The notes under the pieces: model-generated
Told to the model about the DNA's origin: nothing
What the model saw: the letters and a program-made list of their open reading frames with translations, nothing else
The model's database searches: none
Origin: Aquabacterium sp. A7-Y
Lineage (GTDB): Bacteria; Pseudomonadota; Gammaproteobacteria; Burkholderiales; Burkholderiaceae_C
Reading direction: 5' to 3'
Assembly (NCBI RefSeq): GCF_026153205.1
Contig: NZ_JAPFBW010000002.1
Location: forward strand, 1 to 64,000
Length of the DNA: 64,000 nucleotides
Translations under genes and position numbers: made by a program
Part shown: positions 10,727 to 19,415 of the stretch, in pieces
Layout: the number at the start of each line of letters is the position of its first letter
Position numbering within the stretch: position 1 is the first letter of the stretch

Positions 10727-12808
10727 ATGATGCCTGCCGAGCCCGCTCCTCCCCGCAAGGTGCACCCGCTGCGCCGCGCTTTGCCGTGGGTGCTGCTGGT
10801 GGGTTTGCTGGCGGTGGCACAGACCGCGCTGGTGCGCCTGACGCTCGACTACGAGTCCTCGCGCGCCCAGGAGCGCGTCGAACAGGCCGCCACCCTCGCC
10901 TCCTCGGACATCAAGCAGCGGCTGGGCCGTGACCTGCAGAACCTGCAGGCGCTGCTGTGGAGCGATCCTCCCCCTCAGCGCTGGCGCGCCGGCGCCTCCG
11001 AGCTGCTGCACGGACGGCGCGAGCTGGTGCGCATCGAGCTGCGCAACCTCGCTTTCGATATCCATGCCTACACCGAGTCGCCCTACCGGCAGGCGCTGTT
11101 CGCGATGCTGTCGCGCGAGTCCATCGACGTCGATGCCGAGGTCGCCTGCGCGACCGCCCGGCGCCTCTCGGGTCCGGCCTATTCGCGCAGCTACTTCGTG
11201 CCGCTGCCCGGTGGCTTGGGCGTGGAGTTGCTGGACGTCTGCCTGCCGGTCGTCAAGGAGGGCCGGCTGGACGGTTTCATGGTCGCCTCCTACATGCTGC
11301 AGGGACTGCTGACCGAGGCGGCGGGTCTTGTCAGCAGCCAGAACCACGAGCTTGCCTTCGTCGAGGGCGACGGCACCCGGCTGGCGCGCTCGGGCAACAC
11401 CGCGCGCGGCCGCGGGGTGTTCGTCGCCCAGCGCCTGATCGACCTGCCCGGCAGTGCGCTGCAGCTGCGCCTGGACAGCGCGACCGGGGAGCCGGACCTG
11501 ATCCCCAACCTCGCCACCGCGCTGGTGCTGGGGCTGTCGCTCGCACTCGGCGCGGTGGTGCTGCTGCTGGTGCGCGATGTGCGCAAGCGGGCCGAGGCCG
11601 AGCAGGGGCTGGCCGAGGCGCTGGCCTTCCGCAAGGCGATGGAGGATTCGCTGGTCACCGGCCTGCGCGCGCGTGACGGCGAGGGCCGCATCACCTACGT
11701 CAACCCGGCCTTCTGTGAGATGGTCGGCTTCCCGGCCGAGGAGCTGATCGGCAAGATGACCGCGCAGAACCCGCCGCCCTACTGGCCGCCCGAGATGATG
11801 GCCGAGTACAGCCGTCGCCAGCAGGGGCGGCTGGCCGGCACCCTGCCGCCGCGCGAGGGCTACGAGACGGTGTTCATGCGGCGCAGCGGCGAGCGTTTCC
11901 CGGTGATGGTGTTCGAAGCGCCGCTGGTCGACGGCCAGGGGCGGCACAGCGGCTGGATGAGCGCCGTGCTCGACATCAGCGCGCAGCGCCGCGCCGAGGA
12001 GCTGTCGCGCCAGCAGCACGAGAAGCTGCAGGCCACCGCGCGGCTCGCGACCGTTGGCGAGATGGCGTCGCTGCTGAGCCACGAGCTGAACCAGCCGCTG
12101 GCCGCGATCTCCAGCTATGCCACCGGCTCGATCAACATGATGCAGGAGGGCCCGCTGGACCCGGCCACCCAGCCACTGATCCAGCAGGCCATCGAGCGTA
12201 TCGCCGAGCAGGCCGAGCGGGCCGGCCGGGTGATCAAGAGCGTGCACGACTTCGTGCGCCGCCGCGAGCACCTGCGCGAGGCCATCCGGGCCGACCAGCT
12301 GATCGAGGCGGTGATGCCGCTGGTGCGGCTGCAGGCGCGCAAGAGCGCGACCCGCATCGAGATCCTGCTGCCGACCGCGCCCGCGCCGATGCCGCGCGTC
12401 GTCTGCGACCGCACCATGGTCGAGCAGGTGCTGCTCAACCTCACGCGCAACGGCATCCAGGCCATGGAGGAGCTGCCGATCGAGCAGCGCGTGCTGACCC
12501 TCCAGGCGCGCCAGACCCACCCGCGCTGGGTCGAGTTCTCGGTCATCGACCAGGGGCTTGGCATTGCCGACGAGGTGGCGGCTCAGCTGTTCACGCCCTT
12601 CTTCACGACCAAGAGCGAAGGCATGGGCCTGGGCCTGAGCCTGTGCCGCACGGTGATCGAGCAGCACGGCGGGGTGCTCCTGTTCGAGAACGCCTCCGAC
12701 GACAACGGCGGCAGCGGTGCTTGCTTTCGGTTTACCCTTGCATCGGAGCCCAGCAGCGCCGCCAGTCGCGAGGCGGCGGCCGAGCAGGCCCCGGCGAGCC
12801 CGCCCTGA
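10727..12808 (+). CDS. DctS-like membrane sensor histidine kinase
   Basis: This 693-residue kinase has two transmembrane helices (ALPWVLLVGLLAVAQTALV near residue 25 and LATALVLGLSLALGAVVLLLV near 270) flanking a periplasmic sensor of about 220 residues. A PAS domain follows (ITYVNPAFCEMVGFPAEELIG), then HisKA with phospho-acceptor His452 in LLSHELNQPLAAI, then a HATPase with GMGLGLSLC. This layout, paired with a FixJ-type regulator, is that of Rhodobacter DctS, a C4-dicarboxylate sensor. The neighbouring malic enzyme fits, but the ligand is not provable here. The start at ATG 10727 has GAGAG nine bases upstream. The open frame's earlier GTG at 10700 lacks such a site. Confidence 0.85.
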   Translation: MMPAEPAPPRKVHPLRRALPWVLLVGLLAVAQTALVRLTLDYESSRAQERVEQAATLASSDIKQRLGRDLQNLQALLWSDPPPQRWRAGASELLHGRRELVRIELRNLAFDIHAYTESPYRQALFAMLSRESIDVDAEVACATARRLSGPAYSRSYFVPLPGGLGVELLDVCLPVVKEGRLDGFMVASYMLQGLLTEAAGLVSSQNHELAFVEGDGTRLARSGNTARGRGVFVAQRLIDLPGSALQLRLDSATGEPDLIPNLATALVLGLSLALGAVVLLLVRDVRKRAEAEQGLAEALAFRKAMEDSLVTGLRARDGEGRITYVNPAFCEMVGFPAEELIGKMTAQNPPPYWPPEMMAEYSRRQQGRLAGTLPPREGYETVFMRRSGERFPVMVFEAPLVDGQGRHSGWMSAVLDISAQRRAEELSRQQHEKLQATARLATVGEMASLLSHELNQPLAAISSYATGSINMMQEGPLDPATQPLIQQAIERIAEQAERAGRVIKSVHDFVRRREHLREAIRADQLIEAVMPLVRLQARKSATRIEILLPTAPAPMPRVVCDRTMVEQVLLNLTRNGIQAMEELPIEQRVLTLQARQTHPRWVEFSVIDQGLGIADEVAAQLFTPFFTTKSEGMGLGLSLCRTVIEQHGGVLLFENASDDNGGSGACFRFTLASEPSSAASREAAAEQAPASPP

Positions 12809-12830
12809 TCCTCACGAACCGCCACGAGCC

Positions 12831-13487
12831 ATGAGCCCCCACGCTATCCCCACGGTGTACCTGGTCGACGACGAGGATGTGCTGCGTGACGCGCTGGCCT
12901 GGCTGCTGCGCTCGCGCCGGCTGTTGTCGGAGGGGTATGCCTCGGCCGAAGCCTTCGAGGCGATGCTGGAGCAACGCCGCGCGCAGGGCATGGCGCTGCC
13001 GCGCGATCCCTGCTGCCTGCTGCTGGACGTGCGCATGCCAGGCATGAGCGGTCTGGCGCTGTTCGACCGGCTGATCGAGCGCGGCCTGACCGAGGTGATG
13101 CCGGTGATCTTCCTGACCGGGCACGCCGACGTGCCGACCGCGGTGGCGGCGGTCAAGCGCGGCGCTTTCGACTTCGTCGAGAAGCCGTTTTCCGACAACG
13201 CCCTGGTCGACCGCGTCGAGCAGGCGCTGCAGCGCAGCGCCGAGGTGCTGGGGCAGCACCGCGAGGCCCAGGCGATCCGCAAGAAGCTGGCCGAGCTGAC
13301 GGAACGCGAGCGCGACGTGATGCGCCTGGTCATCGAGGGCCGGCCCAACAAGCTGATCGCCGACGATTTGGACATCAGCGTGCGCACCGTGGAGGTGCAC
13401 CGCGCCCGCGTCTTCGAGAAGATGGAGGTGAAGTCGGCGGTCGAGCTGGCCAACCTGCTGCGCGGCGCGGGGCTGGACGCGGGCTGA
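12831..13487 (+). CDS. FixJ/DctR-type response regulator
   Basis: The 218-residue regulator has a receiver domain with acidic pocket D13-D14, phospho-acceptor Asp66 (LLLDVRMPG), Thr96 and Lys118 (EKPF). A LuxR/FixJ helix-turn-helix follows (LTERERDVMRLVIEGRPNKL, then ISVRTVEVHRARVFEKM). It begins 22 bp after the sensor kinase and is its cognate partner. FixJ-class regulators activate sigma70 promoters when phosphorylated. Likely targets are dicarboxylate uptake or malate metabolism genes, judging only from the DctR resemblance and the adjacent maeB. Confidence 0.9.
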   Translation: MSPHAIPTVYLVDDEDVLRDALAWLLRSRRLLSEGYASAEAFEAMLEQRRAQGMALPRDPCCLLLDVRMPGMSGLALFDRLIERGLTEVMPVIFLTGHADVPTAVAAVKRGAFDFVEKPFSDNALVDRVEQALQRSAEVLGQHREAQAIRKKLAELTERERDVMRLVIEGRPNKLIADDLDISVRTVEVHRARVFEKMEVKSAVELANLLRGAGLDAG

Positions 13488-13652
13488 GGCCGCGGCCGAG
13501 GGCGGGCAATCCGCGGCAAAGTGCCGGGATCGCAGGAAAACTCCTCAAGGTCTCGGCGCTGCCGCCGAACACCCAGGCGGACCCTGAGCGACAAGGCGCA
13601 GTGCGTCGCCTTGCGCATCCCGGGTTGTTTCTTTCTGCCTGGACTCGGCCTC

Positions 13653-15458
13653 ATGCTTGTTTCGCTGCGCACACGCATTCTCCTTATCGCGGTCGCCATC
13701 GTGACCGTCGCGCTCACGCTCACCGGTACCACCACCTACTACCTGACGCGTGCCCACAACCAGGAGGCCACGCGCCAGCTGCTGCTGTCCGCTACCGGGG
13801 GGCATGCGCTGGCGATCGCCGAGTGGGTGCGGCTGAAGTCGGCCGCCGTCGCTGCCGGCGCGGAAGCGGCCCGCGCGGCCGACCCCATGCCTTTCCTGCG
13901 GCAGCTGCAGCGCTCGGCCGGCTTCGACATCGCCTACATCGGCTTTCCGGACAAGCGCGCGCTGTTCACCGATGCCGAGGGCCTGGACGCCAGCTACGAT
14001 CCGACCAGCCGCCCCTGGTACCAGCAGGCCGTGCAGGCGGGCCAGCCCGTCGTGACCGAGCCTTACATGGATGCCGGCACCGGCAAGCTGGTCGTAACCT
14101 TCGCCGCGCCCATCCTGGCCGACGGCCAGCTGCAGGCGGTGGTGGCCGGCGACGTGGCGCTGGACGGCGTGATCGCCAACGTGACCTCGGTGCACCCCAC
14201 GCCCGCCAGCCTGGCCTTCCTGATCGGTGGCGACGGCAAGCTGATTGCGCATCCGGATGCCAAACGCACCCTGTACCCGGTGACCGACATCGCGCCGGCA
14301 CTGACGTCCACGGCGCTGCAGGCGCTCGCCGGTGCCGAACAGCCGGTGCCCGCCGCCGTGGGTGGCGTCGCCAAGCTGCTGCGTTCCGCCGACGTGGCCG
14401 GCACCGGCTGGCGCCTGGTTGTCGCGCTCGACGAGCACGAGGCCAATGCCAGCATGCGCAGCGTGCTGGCGACCACCGCCTTCGCGCTGCTGCTGGTGGG
14501 CGCCGGCGCGGCTGCCGTGATGTGGGGGCTGACCGGCAGCGCCTTCGCGCGCCTGCGCCAGGTGCGTGACGCGATGCGGGACATTGGCGCGGGCACCGGC
14601 GACCTGAGCCAGCGGCTGCCGGTGGCCGGCCGCGACGAGGTGGCGCAGATTGCGCGCTCCTTCAACGTGTTCGTCGACAAGATGAACGGCGTGCTGCTGC
14701 GCATCCGCGACAGCAGCGAATCGGTGAGCACCGCCACCGGCGAGATTGCGGCGGGCAACCTGGACCTCTCCTCCCGCACCGAGCAGGCCGCCTCCAGCAT
14801 CCAGCAGACTGCGTCTTCGATGGAGCAGCTGACCTCGGCCGTGCAGGGCTCGGCCCAGGCGGCCCGGCAGGCCAACGAGCTCGCGACCTCGGCGGCCGGC
14901 GTGGCGACCGAGGGCGGTGCCGTGGTGTCGCAGGTGGTCGCGACGATGGACGAGATCCGGCAGTCGTCGGCGCGCATCGCCGACATCATCGGCGTGATCG
15001 ACGGCATCGCCTTCCAGACCAACATCCTGGCACTCAACGCGGCGGTCGAGGCCGCCCGTGCCGGCGAGCAGGGACGCGGCTTCGCGGTGGTGGCCAGCGA
15101 AGTGCGCACCCTGGCGCAGCGCTCCTCGCAGGCGGCACGCGAGATCCGCACGCTGATCGTGAGCTCCGGCGAGAAGGTCGAGTCGGGTGCCGTGCTGGTC
15201 GCCGACGCGGGTGGCACGATGCAGCGCATCGTCGAGAGCGTGCACCGTGTCGCGCAGATCATCGGCGAGATCTCGGCGTCCAGCCAGGAGCAGAGCGCCG
15301 GCATCGGCCAGGTCGGCACGGCCGTCCACCAGCTCGACCTGGTCACGCAGCAGAACGCCGCGCTGGTGGAGCAATCGAGCGCCGCGGCCGCCAGCCTGCG
15401 CGAGCAGGCCTCCGCGCTGGCCGAGGTGGTGCGGGGCTTCCGCCTGGCCGCGGCCTGA
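13653..15458 (+). CDS. Methyl-accepting chemotaxis protein with amino-acid-type dCache sensor
   Basis: The 601-residue chemoreceptor has TM1 at about 8-28, a periplasmic dCache domain to about 275, TM2 near 280-300, HAMP, and a long cytoplasmic signalling hairpin whose tip reads [26 protein letters not shown] in consecutive segments. The sensor holds Y115, R120, W122, Y123, Y138 and D167. The spacing is identical to the amino-acid-binding motif of Pseudomonas PctA (Y121, R126, W128, Y129, Y144, D173). There is no C-terminal NWETF-type CheR/CheB tether, as the protein ends in [11 protein letters not shown] 13653 was chosen because upstream codons lack coding character. It follows the response regulator by 165 bp and need not be co-transcribed. 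Confidence 0.93.
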   Translation: MLVSLRTRILLIAVAIVTVALTLTGTTTYYLTRAHNQEATRQLLLSATGGHALAIAEWVRLKSAAVAAGAEAARAADPMPFLRQLQRSAGFDIAYIGFPDKRALFTDAEGLDASYDPTSRPWYQQAVQAGQPVVTEPYMDAGTGKLVVTFAAPILADGQLQAVVAGDVALDGVIANVTSVHPTPASLAFLIGGDGKLIAHPDAKRTLYPVTDIAPALTSTALQALAGAEQPVPAAVGGVAKLLRSADVAGTGWRLVVALDEHEANASMRSVLATTAFALLLVGAGAAAVMWGLTGSAFARLRQVRDAMRDIGAGTGDLSQRLPVAGRDEVAQIARSFNVFVDKMNGVLLRIRDSSESVSTATGEIAAGNLDLSSRTEQAASSIQQTASSMEQLTSAVQGSAQAARQANELATSAAGVATEGGAVVSQVVATMDEIRQSSARIADIIGVIDGIAFQTNILALNAAVEAARAGEQGRGFAVVASEVRTLAQRSSQAAREIRTLIVSSGEKVESGAVLVADAGGTMQRIVESVHRVAQIIGEISASSQEQSAGIGQVGTAVHQLDLVTQQNAALVEQSSAAAASLREQASALAEVVRGFRLAAA

Positions 15459-15470
15459 AGCAGGTGGTTT

Positions 15471-15984
15471 TCAGCCGACCGGCTGGCCCAGCAACTCCTG
15501 CAGAGCCAGCTGCAGCACCCTGGCATCGCTGCTGGCACGGTGCCGCTGCAGGCCGGTGCGTGCCAGCACCGCGGCCTTGACGGCCGGCCAGCGTGACGCC
15601 GCTTCTTCGCTCAGCAGCGTCCGCAGGCTCTCGAGCCGGAAACCCGGCTCTCGCCCGGCGGCGTCGTAGAGCTGGTGCAGCCAGGCAAAATCGTGGCCCC
15701 AACCGTCGCTGTAGACGCACAGGCCGTCGAGGTGACCCGCCAGCAGATCGGCCACATCGCCGGGTGGGCGGCCGTGCCGCTCCAGGGTAGCGCGGCTGAT
15801 GCCGTGGACCGCCTCGGCGCCGATATCCCACCGGGTCCAGCCGGGCTCGGGGCGGATCAGCGAGCAGAAGGCGCGCCCGTCCGGCAGCACGAAACCGACC
15901 TCGATCGGGTAGCTGCCGGCGCCGAACCCGCAGGCTTCGAAGTCGATCACGGGCGGAGCCGGGGGGGCAGGTCGGAGCGTCCAT
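15471..15984 (-). CDS. DEDDh-type 3'-5' exonuclease, reading frame interrupted at a seven-G tract
   Basis: This DnaQ-like exonuclease domain carries the expected acids: IDFEACG (DxE), SDGWGHDFAWL, and the HxxxxD motif HRASSD near the C-terminus. The intact frame can only begin at GTG 15950, which puts the first residue directly before the catalytic IDFE and leaves no room for the first strand. An ATG at 15984 reads MDAPTCPP and then leaves frame at the G7 run 15961-15967 (C7 in the mRNA). Removing one base joins it as MDAPTCPPAPPVIDFEAC. So the native protein is probably about 170 residues from 15984, and the break is either a homopolymer error or a real phase switch. The specific substrate is unknown. 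Confidence 0.72.
15961..15967. repeat. Seven-G homopolymer at the start of the exonuclease gene
   Basis: The run lies 17-23 bases into the apparent gene. With six G the frame from ATG 15984 is open, and with seven it is not. Confidence 0.7.
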
Positions 15985-16121
15985 GAGCGCTTCAAGCAAT
16001 TTCTCGACCTGGGGCAGCGGGCCGGCTTTTGCGAACCGAGGGTCAAGGGCGTCGGGCGGTCGTCACGAGTGCCGACCGATGCGCGGGCCGGACTCTGTGT
16101 CCGGTAGGCGAGAATCGGCCC

Positions 16122-17084
16122 ATGAGCCTGGGTGAATTCGAACTGATCGAGCGCTTTTTCTCGCGGCCCGTGCAGCGCGCCGCGCTGGGTGTGGGTGACG
16201 ACTGCGCGCTGCTGCGGCTGGAGCCCGGCATGCAACTCGCGACCTCCAGCGACCTGCTGGTCGAAGGCCGTCACTTTCTCTCCACGGTGGCTCCCGAGCG
16301 GCTGGGCCACAAGGCCCTGGCCGTCAATCTCTCCGATCTGGCAGCCTGCGGCGCCCGGCCGCTGGCCTTCACCCTGAGCCTGTCGCTGCCGCGTGCCGAG
16401 CCCGGCTGGCTGGAAGCCTTCGCGGGCGGCCTGCTGGCGCTGGCCGATGCGCACGGCTGCGAGCTGGTCGGGGGCGACACGACCCGCGGGCCGCTGGTCA
16501 TCAACATCACCGTCTACGGTGAAGTACCGCCGGGCGCGGCACTGCTGCGCAGCGGTGCCCGGGCCGGCGACGAGCTGTGGGTCAGCGGCGTGCTGGGCGA
16601 CGCCCGGCTGGCACTGGAGGCCTTCCGCGGTACCGTGAGCCTGCCAGGTGAGCACTTCGAGCGGGCCCGCCGCGCGATGGAACTGCCCACCCCGCGGGTG
16701 GCGCTCGGGATGGCGCTGCGCGGCATCGCCAGCAGCGCGATCGATCTGTCCGACGGCTTGATCGGCGACCTCGGCCACGTGCTGCGGCGCTCGGGCGTCG
16801 GCGCCACCCTGTGGGCCGACGCGCTGCCCCACAGCGCGCTGCTGGCCGGACAGCCCGAGCGCTGGCGGCGCGAGTGCAGCCTGGCCGGCGGCGACGACTA
16901 CGAGCTGCTCTTCTGCGCCCCGGCGCACCGGCACGCGGAGGTGCAGGCCGCCGCCGCTCAGGCCGGCGTGCCGGTCACCCGGGTCGGCCGCGTCGAGGCC
17001 GAGCCGGGCTTGCGCATCGTTGATGCCCAGGACCGTCTGCTGGACCTGGGCCTCGCCGCCTTCGACCATTTCCACCACGGCTGA
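16122..17084 (+). CDS. thiL: Thiamine-monophosphate kinase
   Basis: ThiL phosphorylates thiamine monophosphate to the active cofactor thiamine pyrophosphate. The 320-residue protein shows the family start GEFELIERFF, the metal-binding GVGDDCALL, LAVNLSDLAACGA, the glycine-rich GGDTTRGPL and a late GGDDYELLFCAP. ATG 16122 is chosen because it begins the conserved N-terminus. The open frame's earlier starts add unrelated residues. pgpA follows two bases after the stop, the usual thiL-pgpA pairing in proteobacteria. No TPP riboswitch is visible upstream. Confidence 0.96.
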   Translation: MSLGEFELIERFFSRPVQRAALGVGDDCALLRLEPGMQLATSSDLLVEGRHFLSTVAPERLGHKALAVNLSDLAACGARPLAFTLSLSLPRAEPGWLEAFAGGLLALADAHGCELVGGDTTRGPLVINITVYGEVPPGAALLRSGARAGDELWVSGVLGDARLALEAFRGTVSLPGEHFERARRAMELPTPRVALGMALRGIASSAIDLSDGLIGDLGHVLRRSGVGATLWADALPHSALLAGQPERWRRECSLAGGDDYELLFCAPAHRHAEVQAAAAQAGVPVTRVGRVEAEPGLRIVDAQDRLLDLGLAAFDHFHHG

Positions 17085-17086
17085 AC

Positions 17087-17659
17087 ATGCTGTTCTCCTC
17101 CTCCTCTTCCTCTTCCTCCCCGGCTGCGGGCACCGCAGCGCCGGTGCTCGACGTCCGCTTCCTGTGTTCCCATCCGGCCCACTGGATGGCACTCGGCTTC
17201 GGCAGCGGCCTGAGTCCGGTGGCCCCCGGCACCGTCGGTACGCTGTGGGCCTGGCTCAGCTTCACGGTGCTGGACCTGTGGCTCACCGACCGGCACTGGG
17301 CCCTGCTGCTGGTCGCCGGCACGGTGGTGGGCTGGTGGGCCTGCACCGTCACCGCCGCCCACCTGCGCCGCGAGGACCCGGGCAATATCGTCTGGGACGA
17401 AGTGATTGCCTTCTGGCTGGTGTTGTGGCTGCTGACGCCGCCGGCCGGCAGCGACGCGGGCGGGGGTGGGTGGACCCAGCTGGCGGCCTTCCTGTGCTTC
17501 CGCTTTTTCGACGCTGCCAAGCCCGGTCCGGTGCGTTGGGCCGACCGGCGCTTCAAGGGCGGCGGCTGGCGTGGCGGCTTCGGTATCCTGTTCGACGACC
17601 TGGTGGCCGCCTTCTGTACCCTGCTGGTGTTCGCGCTGTGGCGCGCCCTGGTGCACTGA
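17087..17659 (+). CDS. pgpA: Phosphatidylglycerophosphatase A
   Basis: PgpA removes the phosphate from phosphatidylglycerophosphate to give phosphatidylglycerol in the inner membrane. The core begins at HPAHWMALGFGSGLSPVAPGT and includes VWDEVIAFWLV and the acid-rich FRFFDAAKPGP/DRRFKGG segment, with three to four membrane helices. The first 30 residues are unusual: after MLF there are eight serines in a row, encoded by a TCC/TCT microsatellite at about 17096-17118. It is probably co-translated with thiL, with a 2-bp gap. Confidence 0.94.
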   Translation: MLFSSSSSSSSPAAGTAAPVLDVRFLCSHPAHWMALGFGSGLSPVAPGTVGTLWAWLSFTVLDLWLTDRHWALLLVAGTVVGWWACTVTAAHLRREDPGNIVWDEVIAFWLVLWLLTPPAGSDAGGGGWTQLAAFLCFRFFDAAKPGPVRWADRRFKGGGWRGGFGILFDDLVAAFCTLLVFALWRALVH

Positions 17660-17709
17660 AGGCGCGCTGAAGCCGAGCCGAGATCAACATGCATACGGAG
17701 GAAACGCCG

Positions 17710-18240
17710 ATGGGTCCAGCCCGCACCGCCCCGCCGTCCACGTCCCAGGCGGCCGCCTGGCCCGACGCCGTGCCCACCCAGCTGGGCCTGGCGCTGGCCG
17801 CGCGCGGCCTGAAGCTCGTCACAGCGGAGTCCTGCACCGGCGGGCTCATCGCCGGCGCCTGCACCTCGGTGGCCGGATCGAGCGACTGGTTCGAGCGTGG
17901 CTTCGTGACCTATTCCAACGCGGCCAAGACCGAGTTGCTGGGCGTGCCGGGCGAGCTGATCGAACGCCACGGAGCCGTCAGCCGCGAGGTGGCGCTGGCG
18001 ATGGCGATGGGTGCGCTGCAGCATTCGCGCGGCCAGTTCGCCATCTCGGTGACCGGCATCGCCGGGCCAGGCGGCGGCAGCGAGGCCAAGCCGGTGGGCA
18101 CCGTGTGGTTCGGTTTTGCGCGCACCGCCGGGCAGGTGCACACCGAGTGCGTGCGCTTCAAGGGCGATCGCAGCCAGGTGCGCTCGAGCTCGGTGGCGCA
18201 CGCCATGACGCGGGCGCTGGCGATCGTCAGCGCGGACTGA
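17710..18240 (+). CDS. pncC: CinA C-terminal family nicotinamide-nucleotide amidohydrolase
   Basis: PncC deamidates nicotinamide mononucleotide to nicotinate mononucleotide for NAD salvage. The 176-residue protein is the stand-alone CinA C-terminal domain: TAESCTGGLIAGACTSVAGSS, YSNAAKTELLGV, and the glycine-rich VTGIAGPGGGSEAKPVGTV. ATG 17710 is preferred because GGAGGA (17698-17703) sits six bases before it. The ATG at 17689 lacks a ribosome site. It follows pgpA by about 50 bp. Confidence 0.92.
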   Translation: MGPARTAPPSTSQAAAWPDAVPTQLGLALAARGLKLVTAESCTGGLIAGACTSVAGSSDWFERGFVTYSNAAKTELLGVPGELIERHGAVSREVALAMAMGALQHSRGQFAISVTGIAGPGGGSEAKPVGTVWFGFARTAGQVHTECVRFKGDRSQVRSSSVAHAMTRALAIVSAD

Positions 18241-18273
18241 GGCCGTTCCGATCTTCCGCATGTCGTTTGCGTC

Positions 18274-19218
18274 ATGAGCCTCCTGCTGGCGACCTCCTTC
18301 GACGCCCCCGAGCTGGCCCTCTGGCAAACCGAGCTGGAACGGCACCTGGGCCCCGAGCGATGGTGTGTCTGGCACCCGGACCTCGGCGCCGCCGAACGCG
18401 AGGCCGTCGAGATCGCCATCGTCGCCAACCCGCCGCCGGGCAGCCTGCAGGGCCTGCCCAGGCTGCGGCTGATCCAGTCCCTCTGGGCCGGCGTGGACCG
18501 GCTGCTGCGCGACCCGGCGCTGCCGACCGGGGTGCCGCTGGCGCGCATGGTGGATCCAGCGATGAACGAGGCCATGGCCGAGACCGCGCTGTGGGCGGTG
18601 CTGTCGCTGCAGCGGGGCTATTTCGACTACGCCGAGCAGCAGCGCGAGGCCCGCTGGCTGCGGCACGGCCAGCGCCGTGCCGACGCGTTTCGCGTGCTGG
18701 TGCTCGGGCTGGGCGAGATGGGCCGCACGGTGGCCGGGCGGCTGGTGCGCAACGGCTACCGCGTCGCGGGCTGGAGCCGGCGTCCGGCGGCACTGCCCGG
18801 CGTGGCCTGCTACGCCGGGCCGGAAGGGCTGGAGCAGGCGTTGGCCGAGGCCGAGGTGGTCGTCAACCTGCTGCCGCTGACGCCGGCCACCGAGGGCCTG
18901 TTCAACGCCAGAACCTTCACCCGCATGCGCGAAGGCAGCAGCCTGGTGAACCTGGCAAGAGGCAGCCACGTGGTGGAAGCGGATCTCCTGGTGGCCTTGG
19001 AGGAAGGGCGGCTGCACCGGGCGGTGCTGGACGTGTTCGCCCGCGAGCCGCTGCCGGCCGACAGCCTGCTGTGGTCGCACCCTCGGGTCACGGTGCTGCC
19101 GCATGTTGCGGCGCAGACCGACCCGGTGACGGCCGCCCGCATCGCGGCGGCGAATGTGCGAGCCCTGCGGGCCGGGCAGGCGCTGAGCCACCTGGTCGAT
19201 GCGGCAAGAGGGTACTGA
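18274..19218 (+). CDS. ghrA: Glyoxylate/hydroxypyruvate reductase A-like D-2-hydroxyacid dehydrogenase
   Basis: This is an NAD(P)-dependent D-2-hydroxyacid dehydrogenase of the GhrA branch (314 residues). The family-typical IQSLWAGVDRLL precedes the Rossmann motif VLGLGEMGRTVAGRLVRNGY. The catalytic Arg lies in LVNLARGSHV, the Glu in VFAREPLP, and the His in HPRVTVLPHVAAQT. GhrA enzymes reduce glyoxylate and hydroxypyruvate. The exact substrate preference cannot be read from the sequence. Confidence 0.9.
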   Translation: MSLLLATSFDAPELALWQTELERHLGPERWCVWHPDLGAAEREAVEIAIVANPPPGSLQGLPRLRLIQSLWAGVDRLLRDPALPTGVPLARMVDPAMNEAMAETALWAVLSLQRGYFDYAEQQREARWLRHGQRRADAFRVLVLGLGEMGRTVAGRLVRNGYRVAGWSRRPAALPGVACYAGPEGLEQALAEAEVVVNLLPLTPATEGLFNARTFTRMREGSSLVNLARGSHVVEADLLVALEEGRLHRAVLDVFAREPLPADSLLWSHPRVTVLPHVAAQTDPVTAARIAAANVRALRAGQALSHLVDAARGY

Positions 19219-19281
19219 GCAGGCCTGCCGCGCGACGCACAGCGCCTCCCCCGGAAGTCGGATACCGGCCACACCACCAAG

Positions 19282-19327
19282 GAACTAAAGTCAGTTCTGT
19301 CCCGCATTGGCTGTGCCGTGTGGGACA
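19282..19327. repeat. Two adjacent inverted repeats upstream of the FAD monooxygenase gene
   Basis: GAACT/AGTTC (19282-19286 and 19293-19297) is immediately followed by a nine-pair stem, TGTCCCGCA (19298-19306) with TGTGGGACA (19319-19327), containing one G-U pair. They lie about 90 bp before the start of the following gene in a 197-bp spacer. They could be an operator plus a leader hairpin, or the ghrA terminator. No T-run follows. Confidence 0.35.
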
Positions 19328-19415
19328 AGCCGGTCGGTCTCGACCCTGGCACGCGTGCGCTCTCTGCCGCAGTGGGTCGATGACCCCTTCCATCGAATCG
19401 TGGAGGAGCAGAACC

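Noticed and set aside
15985-16121. TPP riboswitch upstream of thiL
   Set aside because: No CTGAGA or ACCTG-type conserved blocks are present, and the region is short and unstructured.
16975-19272. Large minus-strand frame across pgpA, pncC and ghrA
   Set aside because: Composition is that of a shadow frame. Three clear genes occupy the plus strand.
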